DNA of 16,166 nt from GCA-002780795 sp964545385 (GTDB lineage Bacteria > Patescibacteriota > Microgenomatia > UBA1406 > GWC2-37-13), in NCBI GenBank assembly GCA_964545385.1, contig CAZJFG010000014.1:1-16166 (forward strand). The letters are read 5' to 3'. Both the position numbers and the translations under genes were made by a program. This document shows positions 1 through 7,108 of the stretch, one piece after another. A model generated the notes under the pieces. That model searched no databases and was not told the DNA's origin. It saw only the letters and a program-made list of their open reading frames with translations. Each line of letters opens with the position of its first letter. The first letter of the stretch is position 1.

Positions 1-805
1 GGGCGTTTAGAACTTGAAAGCGGCGCTCAAAATAGTTAATTTTTCGGTTTTTCACCCGATCCAAAAATAATTTTTTAAAAAAAACAGGTTTTTTAAATAT
101 GTATTGGTTTCCCTCGCCCAAGGAAAAACTACCGAAAGTTCCGGCGAGGTTTTGAAGAAAGGCAAAAGGTTTAAGTCCAGGTGTATTTGAACCGACCAAA
201 AGCCGGACAACCGCCTTACCACCCTGGAAGGAAGCTTTTTTCATAACAAGCATCTTCTGGGGATTTTGGGTGTATTTATCGGCTTTTTCATCGTAAAACA
301 TATGGCCGGCTTGGCTTACTGCTTTATCTTGCCAGTTGAAGTAAGCCGGAGTGATCAAAATCTGGATGGCCATAGAAATGCCCGCCGGCTGTTTTGCTAA
401 AAACCCGACCAAAGAGGACAAGGGGTCGACATCGCGGAAATCAAGATAGGTTTTAGTCGGTAGATAAAAATAAGAGTTCAAACCGACCTCCCCCGCAACC
501 AATTTTTTTGACCGGAAAAGTCCTTCCATCGGGTCGTTGGTTTTTTTGACGGCAGATATCGGAAAAGATGATGAGATAAGACTTTGAATAAGTGTCTCGT
601 TTGAGCTTGGCGTTGTTACATAAAAATAGATGGTTTGGTTGATAAGATAAATTTCAAAAGCATAGGTTTTGGGTTTAAGGTACCAACGTTTCCATAAAGG
701 AATGTAGGGGTGGGGGAGAAGCGAGGCAAAAATCTGGCTTCCGGCCTCAATCGGCGTCTCGTCATCTTTAGGATTTCTTATCTGCAGGTGGGAGAGTTGA
801 ATCAT
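1..805 (-). CDS. N-terminal part of a DUF8128-like protein (HerA/VirB4-associated), cut by window edge
   Basis: Translating the minus strand from ATG at 805 gives 268 uninterrupted codons to the left edge, so the gene is partial at its 3' end. It begins MIQLSHLQIRNPKDDE and continues with the pattern I associate with the conserved N-terminal module of CPR proteins related to conjugation/HerA-type ATPases: 'FASLLPHP', 'FEIYLINQTIYFYVTTPS', 'DPLSSLVGFLAKQPAG' and an 'IQILITPA' strand. No Walker A or B motif falls within the visible part, so an ATPase domain is not shown. The start overlaps the end of the upstream membrane protein gene by 38 nt and there is no clear Shine-Dalgarno, so it is probably translated by coupling as the last visible gene of the glycosyltransferase operon. 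The family assignment is from memory of the pattern; the reading frame itself is certain. Confidence 0.7.
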   Translation of the reverse strand, partial: MIQLSHLQIRNPKDDETPIEAGSQIFASLLPHPYIPLWKRWYLKPKTYAFEIYLINQTIYFYVTTPSSNETLIQSLISSSFPISAVKKTNDPMEGLFRSKKLVAGEVGLNSYFYLPTKTYLDFRDVDPLSSLVGFLAKQPAGISMAIQILITPAYFNWQDKAVSQAGHMFYDEKADKYTQNPQKMLVMKKASFQGGKAVVRLLVGSNTPGLKPFAFLQNLAGTFGSFSLGEGNQYIFKKPVFFKKLFLDRVKNRKINYFERRFQVLNA

Positions 806-3545
806 ATTTAAAAATTATAATTAAAAATGCGATAATCAGCAACGCAAATCCCAAAAACTCCAAATACTGCGGCCAGAAAATAATAGTAACTAGTGATTGG
901 TGGTTGGAGGTTGGAAGAACCCAACCATTTGCCCAGTTGTTGATCTTGACATGCTCCAAGAATTTACCATCCGAAATTGCCATCCAACCCGGATCATAGG
1001 CTTGATTTAGAATAATCGTTTCAGCCGATGTTTTTATTTGATAAGCGAAATAGTTATTTTTTTTGGCGTAAAAATCATCATAAAAAATTACCGAATTACT
1101 GTTTTTATTTATTATTTTGGTTTGTTTTAAAGTCTCATACGGAAAAAGATAGATCGAAAGTTCTTTAATTTTATTTTTTGAAGAATAGTTTTCGTAATCT
1201 CTGTTTTGGAAAATGAAAGAATAACCTACACCATGTTCAAATTTTGGAGGAAGGATAAAATATTCATCCTCATTTGTCAGTATTTCCTCGGTGACGGACT
1301 GTTTTTTTGTCCCATCGACAATATAAAAAAAGAAAGGAACGCCTTTGATATTTTTTGTTTTTACATGAACAAGATAAGAATATTTTTGGTCTAAATTATC
1401 GGCTGTAAAACCAAGTTCATTGTTGTTTTTATTTGGATTGTTGATGTCGAACGTTTTAACCAGATTCTTTTCAAAATTTATCGTCAGTGAATTATTACTC
1501 CAGTTTTTAGATAAATTAAAGTTATATTTAATCGTTTTTCCTTCGTTATACAGAGTTGCTTCGCTTGAAGCCTGCATATCTAAATTTTTATTCGGTAAAT
1601 TTTCGTCTAGTTCCGTACCGATGAAGAATTGATTATCAAATTCGCCAATGGACCATTTTTTATCTCTGTTTTTTGTCTGCGTAGTAAGGTCTAAAAATGG
1701 ATAATAGAGATTGTAAGATTTATTTTCATCGGTTTGATAAGCTCCGTTATCAAAATAAGCCGTATCTTCGGAAGTAAGTTTGATCTCTGGCCCAATATTT
1801 GGCAGCTTCGAAGAAGTGCTAATAAAATCCTTTATTCCTACCGGATGACTGACTTTAAAAAGGGCCAACTGCCCCATTTTTATTACCGGAACTATCTTTT
1901 TGCTTTTAGATAATAAGTTGTCAATTCGATCATACTGTAAGCTTTTGTAAGTGGCTGCTACAGGTTTTAGAGAATAGTCAAGAAGAATATAGCCGATATC
2001 GTATTTGTCAAGCACAGCTTCGAATTTAATTATATTTTCTGCCTCAAGCGCTTGTTTTTGTTCCCAGAAATAACTCTCGGATACCGGGCTCCAAACGTCA
2101 AATGTTCGGGATATAATCGGTTGTTCAATCCCGTACCATAAAAATCCAGAGCCGTTATACCCCCATTTGTTCATAAACCAACCCCAGTAGGTATAGTCGG
2201 GTAGAAGGGCAATCCTTTGATTTTTATCTTCGTTTTTAAGATATTCCATAACCTTAAGGTAATCAGTTGGAATTTTAATGCGCATTGCCGGTGAGATAAA
2301 ATATCCTTGAAATGACGGCAAGGAATAGAAAAATATTAAAACAAGAAAAATTAAAGACAAAAATTTTTTATTAATAGTTGCTAATCCTTCGGCAAAAAAA
2401 TAACTAAAAACAAGCGAGTAGGGGATAATGAATTTGGTAAAAGGTGAACGGAATATTTGGTTAATAAGCGAAGACCGTCGTAAAAAGATATTAAGCCAAG
2501 AAAAAGGAATGGTTGACGGTAGCAAAGCCAGAGCGCATAAAAGAAAGGTAAAAAAGAAGGAATAGTTTTTTTTCTTTACTTGGCTTATTAGGCCCAAGAT
2601 CACTAGCCCGGCAAAAACCCAAGCCAAGGCAGCAAAAATACCAGCATAATGAGTTTTCCAAAAAGAAAAAAGTGGTTGGTTTCTGGCATCCAGAAGGTCA
2701 AAATAAAAACCCTTTAAGGTGAGGAAATTAGACAGAGTCCCTTTTTCCAGATTTTGGTAGAAGGTATCTTGAGTCGCTATCTGATTGATTTTGGCATCCG
2801 AAATCCAGTTATTACTTGTTTTTAAATAATAAAGCTGTGGCAAAAGCCAAAAAGAATTGACTATTAATATTAGGGAAAAACAAAAAAATAATTTTTTAGA
2901 AAATATGGTTTTTAACGTACTTAAACAAATACAGATAAGAATTAAAATGTAAACGATAAAAAGTTGTTGAGTGTAAAAAGCAGGTGTTCCCAAAAAATTA
3001 ATCAATAAAAACAACAAAAGGTCTTTTTTATATGTCCCACGTTCTTTGCTCAATGTTATATTCGCAAAAGCCCATATTCCCCAAGGCAAGAAAGCAAAAA
3101 AAGTCGAAAACGGCTCAAACGGAAGATAAAATATCTGGACTGTTCCAAAATTCAACATATAAAAAAGGCTTCCCAAAAAAGAAGTTACTTTGTTTTTGGA
3201 AAAGGTTGTGAAAAGCTTAAAAGCCCCAAATCCACCTAAAAAAAGCATCAGAAAATGATAAAAATACCTGACAATATTTTGTGGCAAGGCAAAAGACACA
3301 AACCACAAAAAACCGGCCCGGACAAGATCGGCGCTGTGGGCCATGCCGGCTGTCAAACCAAAGCTTTGGTATTCTTCCCAGACAGAAAAAAATGCCCGCT
3401 TGACAGCCAGTCCCGGATTGAGTTCGGTTTGTAAATTGTCCCAGCCGGAAAGATATGTTCCTGATTTGTAATTAGTCCAGAAAATCAAACAGGCAATAAA
3501 AAGAAGTGTTACTTGATACTTATATTTGTTTAAGAAGTTTTTCAT
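768..3545 (-). CDS. Giant multi-spanning membrane protein, GT-C/YfhO-like (AftD/DUF3367-type N-terminus)
   Basis: About 925 residues. The N-terminus is a transmembrane helix followed by a 'SGWDNL' loop and 'SVWEEYQSFGLTAGMAHSADL', the pattern of bacterial GT-C-like arabinofuranosyltransferase/YfhO families, in which an acidic residue in the first outer loop is functionally important. About ten more hydrophobic segments follow, to roughly residue 420. Then comes a long outer-face domain, ending in 'LNQAYDPGWMAISDGK' and one C-terminal helix, as in YfhO proteins. The likely role is transfer of a sugar from a polyprenyl-phosphate donor to a surface glycan, fitting the two glycosyltransferases just upstream. 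A TTG 12 nt further upstream (3557) is an alternative start with GGAAAAAGA before it; I prefer ATG 3545. Either start overlaps the preceding gene. Substrate and activity are inferred. Confidence 0.85.
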   Translation of the reverse strand: MKNFLNKYKYQVTLLFIACLIFWTNYKSGTYLSGWDNLQTELNPGLAVKRAFFSVWEEYQSFGLTAGMAHSADLVRAGFLWFVSFALPQNIVRYFYHFLMLFLGGFGAFKLFTTFSKNKVTSFLGSLFYMLNFGTVQIFYLPFEPFSTFFAFLPWGIWAFANITLSKERGTYKKDLLLFLLINFLGTPAFYTQQLFIVYILILICICLSTLKTIFSKKLFFCFSLILIVNSFWLLPQLYYLKTSNNWISDAKINQIATQDTFYQNLEKGTLSNFLTLKGFYFDLLDARNQPLFSFWKTHYAGIFAALAWVFAGLVILGLISQVKKKNYSFFFTFLLCALALLPSTIPFSWLNIFLRRSSLINQIFRSPFTKFIIPYSLVFSYFFAEGLATINKKFLSLIFLVLIFFYSLPSFQGYFISPAMRIKIPTDYLKVMEYLKNEDKNQRIALLPDYTYWGWFMNKWGYNGSGFLWYGIEQPIISRTFDVWSPVSESYFWEQKQALEAENIIKFEAVLDKYDIGYILLDYSLKPVAATYKSLQYDRIDNLLSKSKKIVPVIKMGQLALFKVSHPVGIKDFISTSSKLPNIGPEIKLTSEDTAYFDNGAYQTDENKSYNLYYPFLDLTTQTKNRDKKWSIGEFDNQFFIGTELDENLPNKNLDMQASSEATLYNEGKTIKYNFNLSKNWSNNSLTINFEKNLVKTFDINNPNKNNNELGFTADNLDQKYSYLVHVKTKNIKGVPFFFYIVDGTKKQSVTEEILTNEDEYFILPPKFEHGVGYSFIFQNRDYENYSSKNKIKELSIYLFPYETLKQTKIINKNSNSVIFYDDFYAKKNNYFAYQIKTSAETIILNQAYDPGWMAISDGKFLEHVKINNWANGWVLPTSNHQSLVTIIFWPQYLEFLGFALLIIAFLIIIFKYDSTLPPADKKS

Positions 3546-4626
3546 ATTGTTTAACAATCTTTTTCCAGGTTCTCTTTTCTTTCATTATCCTTGAAAAGTT
3601 TGCCAATTTGTATAGATTTTTTTTAGCCCAGTTAATTCTGTTTATAAAACTATTTTGATCAAAATCAAAAACGAAATCTTCTTTTCTCAAATCTGTCTCA
3701 TTTAGAGCTCCTTTAAAATCCGGACTTTCAAAATAACCTACTAATGATTTTGATAAAATGATCGGTTTTTCGTATGAAAAAGCAAGAGAGAGAGGTCCAG
3801 ATGAGGAAAAAAAATTTTTATAAGGTAATATAACTAAATCTGATTTTGAGAAATAATCGCCAATATTATTTTCCGGAACAAAACCAGTAGTTTTTATGCC
3901 TTTTTTTTCTGCCATCTTCAATAAATTCCTATAAGTTTTAGAATATTTTTTATTTTTCATATGATTTGGATTAGCCCAACCGGCTATTGTCAATAGACCG
4001 TATTCTTTTTTCCAGAAATCAATCAAATAATCGACTCCTTTATAAGGAGAAATATAACCAAAATATAATGAATTGAATTCTTCATTTTTAGGTTTATTAA
4101 TTATTTCTGCTTGTTCAACGGCGTGTGGGATAAAGACGACCTTTTTATTTACTAAAATGTTTCGGAACTTTTCTTCGAAAACAATTATTTTTTCAGACAA
4201 AAAAATAAACGGTCGATACAATATTTTTAAATTATTAACAACTTGATGAAAAATAATAATGTTTTTTTTACCGGAAACTTTCCAGAAAAAAAGCATTATT
4301 AAAAACAATATGTTTTGAAAGAGTCCTCCAAACATATAAAATTCAAACGAAATTAAAAGCTTTTCAGTTGGATTTTTTAAAACATAAATCATTAGTTGGA
4401 TAAGGGATAAAAAAGAAGATCGTTTCCAGATTCTGTTGACCTTCACATCATCTTCAAAATATATTTCTTGCTTGTCAAAAACCTCGGCCAAAACCTCAAT
4501 ATTAATATTTTTATCGCTTTTTTTAAGATTGGTGACAAGGTTTTTTGTATAAGAAGCTCCACCAACAGTTTTTTGACCATGAGTTAAAAACTTTTCCGGA
4601 TAACTGGATATTACAAGTAATTTCAT
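3520..4626 (-). CDS. Glycosyltransferase, GT4-like (group 1, GT-B fold)
   Basis: 368 residues. The N-terminal half has 'MKLLVISSYP' and 'GGASYTKNLVTNL', the usual first beta strand and glycine-containing acceptor loop. The linker is marked by 'FIPHAVEQ'. The C-terminal half carries 'LYFGYISPYKGVDYLIDFW', 'LTIAGWANP', 'GFVPENNIGDYFSKSDLVILPYK' and 'SSGPLSLAFSYEKPII', the order seen in GT4 retaining enzymes. The usual EX7E element is replaced by an S-S-G-P stretch, as in many divergent members. The start codon shares an ATGA with the stop of the upstream GT2 gene (4-nt overlap), indicating translational coupling. It is cytoplasmic and presumably acts on a lipid-linked or surface glycan intermediate; donor and acceptor cannot be read from the sequence. 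Confidence 0.9.
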   Translation of the reverse strand: MKLLVISSYPEKFLTHGQKTVGGASYTKNLVTNLKKSDKNINIEVLAEVFDKQEIYFEDDVKVNRIWKRSSFLSLIQLMIYVLKNPTEKLLISFEFYMFGGLFQNILFLIMLFFWKVSGKKNIIIFHQVVNNLKILYRPFIFLSEKIIVFEEKFRNILVNKKVVFIPHAVEQAEIINKPKNEEFNSLYFGYISPYKGVDYLIDFWKKEYGLLTIAGWANPNHMKNKKYSKTYRNLLKMAEKKGIKTTGFVPENNIGDYFSKSDLVILPYKNFFSSSGPLSLAFSYEKPIILSKSLVGYFESPDFKGALNETDLRKEDFVFDFDQNSFINRINWAKKNLYKLANFSRIMKEKRTWKKIVKQYEKLLKQI

Positions 4627-5429
4627 CTTTTTGTTTGAAAAGAAACATCTCTTAAAGAGATTAAACTTTTAAAAACCTTTATGCGGTCATATGTCCCTTT
4701 ATAATCATTTATTCTTATCTCAATTAATTCTTTAAAAGACCCAAAAACATCATGGAAAACATTGACTTTTGATTTTTTAACATCACTCCATTTGACGGCT
4801 TTCTCTTTGATTTCAAGACCCATTTTAGTAGCTAAAAAGATTATTTCCGAATCATAACCCCATCTTTTAATCCTACTGTAGCTAAAAATTTCATTTTTTG
4901 CAATTTTTGAAAAAGCCTTAAAACCACAGGTGAAGTCTGTGACTTTTGTATTGAGGATCAAATTCGATAAAAGAGTAAAACCACGACCCAATAGTTGCCT
5001 ATATAAAGGTTGAGGTCTGATGACAGTTGATTCTCCATTTTTTCTTGTTCCAATAATCACCGGAACATTTTTTCTCATATAGGGAAGAAATTTTTTAAAT
5101 TCGGTGATCGGCGTAGACATATCTGCGTCAAAAAGTAATGTGTAGGCGGAATTTGAAGCAAGCATCCCTTTTTTAACGGCATATCCTTTACCTTTATTTC
5201 CTTTGTAGCTGATGATTTTAATTCCGGCTTTTGTTTTTTTTTGGATTTGAGATTTGTGCTTTTTGATTTGTTCCAGGGTGTTGTCGATTGAGCCATCGTC
5301 AACAAAAATAATTTTTTCCAATTTTATGCCAGCAAAAGAGATACCTTTTAATAAGGCTTTGAAGGTTTTGCTCAATCTTGTTTCTTCGTTATAAACAGGT
5401 ATAACGAAAGTTAAGGTTTTTGTATCCAT
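4623..5429 (-). CDS. Polyprenyl/dolichyl-phosphate beta-glucosyltransferase-like GT2 (ALG5-like)
   Basis: 268 residues, single GT-A domain. Visible motifs are 'FVIPVYNEE' (8-16), 'VDDGS' (43-47), 'DADMSTP' (101-107, the DXD-type metal site), 'CGFKAF' (168-173) and 'RWGYDSEI' (189-196). CGFKAF plus RW-x-x-D-x-E is the signature of the dolichyl-phosphate glucosyltransferase branch of GT2. The product would be a polyprenyl-phosphate sugar used as donor by the GT-C protein downstream in the same operon. The start is preceded by GAGGACAAAGG (GAGG at 5437-5440), an acceptable ribosome site. Residues about 53-70 (IKKHKSQIQKKTKAG) are written in a period-7 CAAAN low-complexity sequence, see the repeat entry. 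No transmembrane helix is evident, unlike GtrB-type relatives. Confidence 0.92.
   Translation of the reverse strand: MDTKTLTFVIPVYNEETRLSKTFKALLKGISFAGIKLEKIIFVDDGSIDNTLEQIKKHKSQIQKKTKAGIKIISYKGNKGKGYAVKKGMLASNSAYTLLFDADMSTPITEFKKFLPYMRKNVPVIIGTRKNGESTVIRPQPLYRQLLGRGFTLLSNLILNTKVTDFTCGFKAFSKIAKNEIFSYSRIKRWGYDSEIIFLATKMGLEIKEKAVKWSDVKKSKVNVFHDVFGSFKELIEIRINDYKGTYDRIKVFKSLISLRDVSFQTKR
5220..5275 (-). repeat. Period-7 CAAAN low-complexity repeat inside the GT2 gene
   Basis: On the coding strand the sequence runs in heptads: AACAAAT, CAAAAAG, CACAAAT, CTCAAAT, CCAAAAA, then an A-rich tail. The same heptad style recurs at 8481-8541 and in ychF. It stays in frame and codes a Lys/Gln-rich stretch in a surface-loop position of the GT2 fold. 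Confidence 0.6.
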
Positions 5430-5673
5430 CCTTTGTCCTCAAAATTTTAAGGGCAGAGGGTGGAGAGAAAAAGCTTTATTAACAAAGTATTTTAAATCGC
5501 GGATGCGATTGCATGGTATAAAAACCAGGCTACTTTATCAATAAATTCCAAATAGGAAGTGCTTTTTCTCGCCTATAATCGGAAAAAAATTCCGATATTT
5601 ATTAAGGTTCAGGTTTAAATCCCGTGTTTCCAAAAGGAAACTTATACAGTAGCGGGATGCTACGTTCACTTGC
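5430..5673. other. Intergenic region with three hairpins between the 205-aa gene and the glycosyltransferase operon
   Basis: No credible gene is present. It contains inverted repeats 5495-5500/5505-5510 (AATCGC, 4-nt loop), 5578-5584/5590-5596 (ATCGGAA, A5 loop) and 5626-5631/5636-5641 (GTTTCC, A4 loop). None is followed on the minus strand by a clean U-tract, so they are not textbook terminators. A TTGATA followed after 15 nt by TATACC, read on the minus strand near 5510-5545, is a weak possible promoter for the operon. Confidence 0.5.
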
Positions 5674-5684
5674 CTACGGGCAAG
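5669..5684 (-). terminator. Hairpin overlapping the stop codon of the 205-aa gene
   Basis: CTTGCC and GGCAAG form a perfect 6-bp stem around a 4-nt loop, and the TAG stop codon (5674-5676) lies at the edge of the loop. It may mark or stabilise the 3' end of the mRNA. There is no poly-U run behind it, so terminator function is only a guess. Confidence 0.35.
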
Positions 5685-6291
5685 ATTGAGGATTAATTGG
5701 GCCGGTCGTTCCGTCAGACACAGGCTGGAAACGTACCTGAAAGGAGGGAACTTCGGATAAACCGAAGGCTTTCTCCTTGGTATAGAGGGCACATATATCG
5801 TGCGCCACATCATTTACCGGGTACGCAGCAATGTATCGCCAAGTGCCAGCACGGATTTCCGCAGTTTGGTTTACGCCTAAGTGAACCACTACGATGTCAT
5901 TAACGACATCCCAGGTGCAAACGAACCCTGAAGGGCACGTTGCAGTAGTAGTGGCAGGTGAAACCCCTCTCCAGACCCAAGCACAAGATTCTGTGCCGAG
6001 TCTTTGAACATCTACACCGGTTAGGGTTTTAGCCTCTTCGGTAGTAGGACATGAGGAGTTCACTTCAGAGGTGGGTGCGGTAGGCGTTTCGGTTGCGGCA
6101 GGTGCTTCGGTTGCTGCGGATTGGGCAACGGGTGGGGCTTGTGTTGGATATTCCACAACAATCTTCTGTTCCGGAACATTAACAACAGGAGCGGCGACTG
6201 GCCGAAAAGCAAGATAGCCCAAAAATACTGTCATCACACCAAGCAACAGCAAACCAGGGATTGCTACAGCAATATTCCAATTTTTATCCAT
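5674..6291 (-). CDS. Membrane-anchored exported protein with Thr/Pro/Ala-rich linker and Cys-rich domain, unknown function
   Basis: 205 residues: a short N-terminus, one transmembrane helix (about 8-29), a 30-residue linker rich in A, P, T and E (about 45-78), then an outer domain with six cysteines (SCPTTEE, SCAWVW, TCPSGFVCTWD, DICALY, QSCP) and many aromatic/beta-type residues. I do not recognise the family. The start is firm: AGGAGG at 6297-6302 lies 5 nt before ATG 6291, the strongest Shine-Dalgarno in the window. The coding sequence is visibly more GC-rich than the adjacent glycosyltransferase genes, which suggests different ancestry or selection. It lies 137 nt downstream of the 43-aa membrane protein on the same strand, with no obvious promoter between, so both are probably expressed from the structured leader at 6582-7066. 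Paired cysteines fit an extracytoplasmic location. Confidence 0.85.
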   Translation of the reverse strand: MDKNWNIAVAIPGLLLLGVMTVFLGYLAFRPVAAPVVNVPEQKIVVEYPTQAPPVAQSAATEAPAATETPTAPTSEVNSSCPTTEEAKTLTGVDVQRLGTESCAWVWRGVSPATTTATCPSGFVCTWDVVNDIVVVHLGVNQTAEIRAGTWRYIAAYPVNDVAHDICALYTKEKAFGLSEVPSFQVRFQPVSDGTTGPINPQSCP

Positions 6292-6296
6292 GGCTT

Positions 6297-6302
6297 CCTC
6301 CT
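6297..6302 (-). promoter_or_regulatory. Shine-Dalgarno AGGAGG for the 205-aa gene
   Basis: Perfect anti-SD complement 5 nt before ATG 6291. It contrasts with the SD-less starts of most single genes in the window. Confidence 0.85.
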
Positions 6303-6336
6303 AAAGAAGTCATTTCTTATTCTTTACTCTGATCAA

Positions 6337-6471
6337 TTATTTTTTCTCCAAAGACTCTTGTAAGTCCTTGATTTTCTCCGAACGGAGAAGGGTTAGTCGA
6401 TTGTTCCCTTGGTCAACAAAATTTTTTCCTATCCACCTCCGTATAGTACTTTTTGAACTAAGATTGCATTT
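6337..6471 (-). pseudogene. Second open frame after the 43-aa gene (possible frameshifted tail or small ORF)
   Basis: In the -1 frame relative to the 43-aa gene, 44 codons are open from 6471 to a TAA at 6337. The part beyond the 43-aa stop reads GKNFVDQGNNRLTLLRSEK and then KIKDLQESLEKK, a charged, helical, protein-like composition. It has no ATG, GTG or TTG start in frame. It may be the C-terminal part of a longer ancestral protein now separated by a frameshift, a product of frameshifting, or chance. No convincing slippery heptamer is visible at the junction, and a base-call error is possible. Confidence 0.3.
6354..6400 (-). other. Hairpin TTCTCC-GTTC-GGAGAA between the 43-aa and 205-aa genes
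   Basis: A perfect 6-bp stem with a 4-nt loop is read on the minus strand within the spacer. It lies inside the second open frame and upstream of the AGGAGG of the 205-aa gene. It could be an RNA processing or stabilising element; function unknown. Confidence 0.35.
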
Positions 6472-6560
6472 TCAGCAACAATCATGATTATTAGAGCGGC
6501 TATACAAATGACTATCACAAACCACAAAAAATTAAATTTTTTAGTTGACTTTCCATTCAT
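6429..6560 (-). CDS. 43-aa single-helix membrane protein, unknown function
   Basis: Translating the minus strand from ATG 6560 gives MNGKSTKKFNFLWF, then a 15-17 residue hydrophobic core (VIVICIAALIIMIV), then AENAILVQKVLYGGG and TAG at 6429-6431. The basic N-terminus before the helix predicts N-in topology with a short outer tail. AAGGAGA at 6567-6573, 6 nt before the ATG, is a strong ribosome site and the main reason to accept such a short gene. It is the first gene after the approximately 480-nt structured leader and lies directly upstream of the 205-aa exported protein. I do not recognise the family. The glycine-rich end (YGGG) is abrupt, and the next frame carries protein-like sequence, so the native protein might be longer. 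Confidence 0.7.
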   Translation of the reverse strand: MNGKSTKKFNFLWFVIVICIAALIIMIVAENAILVQKVLYGGG

Positions 6561-6566
6561 GATTTT

Positions 6567-6573
6567 TCTCCTT
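6567..6573 (-). promoter_or_regulatory. Shine-Dalgarno AAGGAGA for the 43-aa gene
   Basis: It lies 6 nt before ATG 6560, immediately after the last helix of the leader (6582-6638). That helix could mask or expose it. Confidence 0.75.
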
Positions 6574-6581
6574 TTTTTTAA

Positions 6582-7066
6582 AATTGATACTGCGTTTTGA
6601 CACCGATTTATAATCAGAATCAGAGTGCAGTACCAATTCCGCTTTTTAAAGCGAAAAAGGAGTTTTAATCAGGAGTTTGGCCATGATTTGCCTATATATA
6701 ACCTGATTCAGTCTTATTAGGACTGAAATAGATATCAGATCAATCGTTCACCAGCCAAAGCTTTTTTGGCCGGCCTCAGACTGTCGATACCTATACCTAT
6801 TTTGTTAAGGTGCGAGGAGAAGATTTGCCGTGCTTTATAGCAAGCTTCCTCTCAACACTTTTGTCCTGATCCGCATCCCATAGGAGGCGGGGACTATTTA
6901 TACACTCCGCCACTTAGGCGGAGAAGCTAGTCCCCGCCAAGGGACGAAATGTTTTTTGGGCAAAAAAATGCCCAAAAATCCGGAAACAGTTTAGCTGTTA
7001 CCAAACTTTTGGGTATTTAGATATACCAGCGATAGTGATAATATGTTTCGTCCCTTAAACATATGT
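6582..7066 (-). ncRNA. Long structured 5' leader or free-standing non-coding RNA (about 480 nt), unrecognised class
   Basis: Transcribed leftwards from the promoter at 7072-7100. Helices read directly, from the 5' end: (1) 7046-7056 with 6939-6949, 11 perfect bp, enclosing hairpins 7012-7016/7023-7027, 6982-6989/6995-7002 and a 10-bp hairpin 6953-6962/6969-6978; (2) 6886-6896 with 6928-6938, 11 perfect GC-rich bp directly abutting helix 1, enclosing 7-bp hairpin 6905-6911/6917-6923; (3) 6809-6814 with 6872-6878, enclosing a GAGGAAG stem; (4) 6751-6759/6765-6773; (5) 6707-6713/6721-6727; (6) 6640-6645/6648-6653; (7) 6582-6593 with 6627-6638, 12 bp, with inner stem 6603-6608/6612-6617. In helices 4, 6 (extended) and 7, and in the inner stem of 7, A-C mismatches on the plus strand become G-U pairs on the minus strand, which fixes the transcribed strand. 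No reading frame longer than a dozen codons stands out. I found no RNase P, tmRNA, SRP or 5S motifs. Confidence 0.7.
6646..6684 (-). CDS. Possible 12-codon leader peptide inside the structured leader
   Basis: ATG 6684 to TAA gives MAKLLIKTPFSL. It sits between helix 5 and helix 6, and its stop falls in the 6640-6653 hairpin, an arrangement reminiscent of attenuation peptides. There is no Shine-Dalgarno and no codon bias of a regulatory kind, so it may be chance. Confidence 0.15.
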   Translation of the reverse strand: MAKLLIKTPFSL

Positions 7067-7071
7067 CCTAT

Positions 7072-7100
7072 AGTATAGCACATGAATAGTTTTATGTCAA
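7072..7100 (-). promoter_or_regulatory. Strong sigma70-type promoter for the structured leader transcript
   Basis: Read on the minus strand: TTGACA at 7100-7095, a 17-nt spacer, and TATACT at 7077-7072. The predicted start is near 7065-7066, about 10 nt before the 5' strand of the first 11-bp helix, so the RNA would fold from its very beginning. This is the best-matching promoter in the window. Confidence 0.85.
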
Positions 7101-7108
7101 CTATAGTC

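Noticed and set aside
1206..1632. Two short plus-strand frames inside the GT-C gene
   Set aside because: They are antisense shadows of a confident 925-aa coding sequence, rich in Phe from Lys codons read backwards.
5538..5813. 91-codon minus-strand frame over the end of the 205-aa gene
   Set aside because: It overlaps the well-supported 205-aa gene in another frame, has Arg/Pro-rich odd composition and no ribosome site.
6582..7066. Structured leader as tmRNA, RNase P RNA, SRP RNA, 5S rRNA or group II intron
   Set aside because: None of the conserved motifs I know for these (tag peptide end, GAGGAAAGTCCGGGC, GGAAG SRP loop, domain V) is present on either strand.
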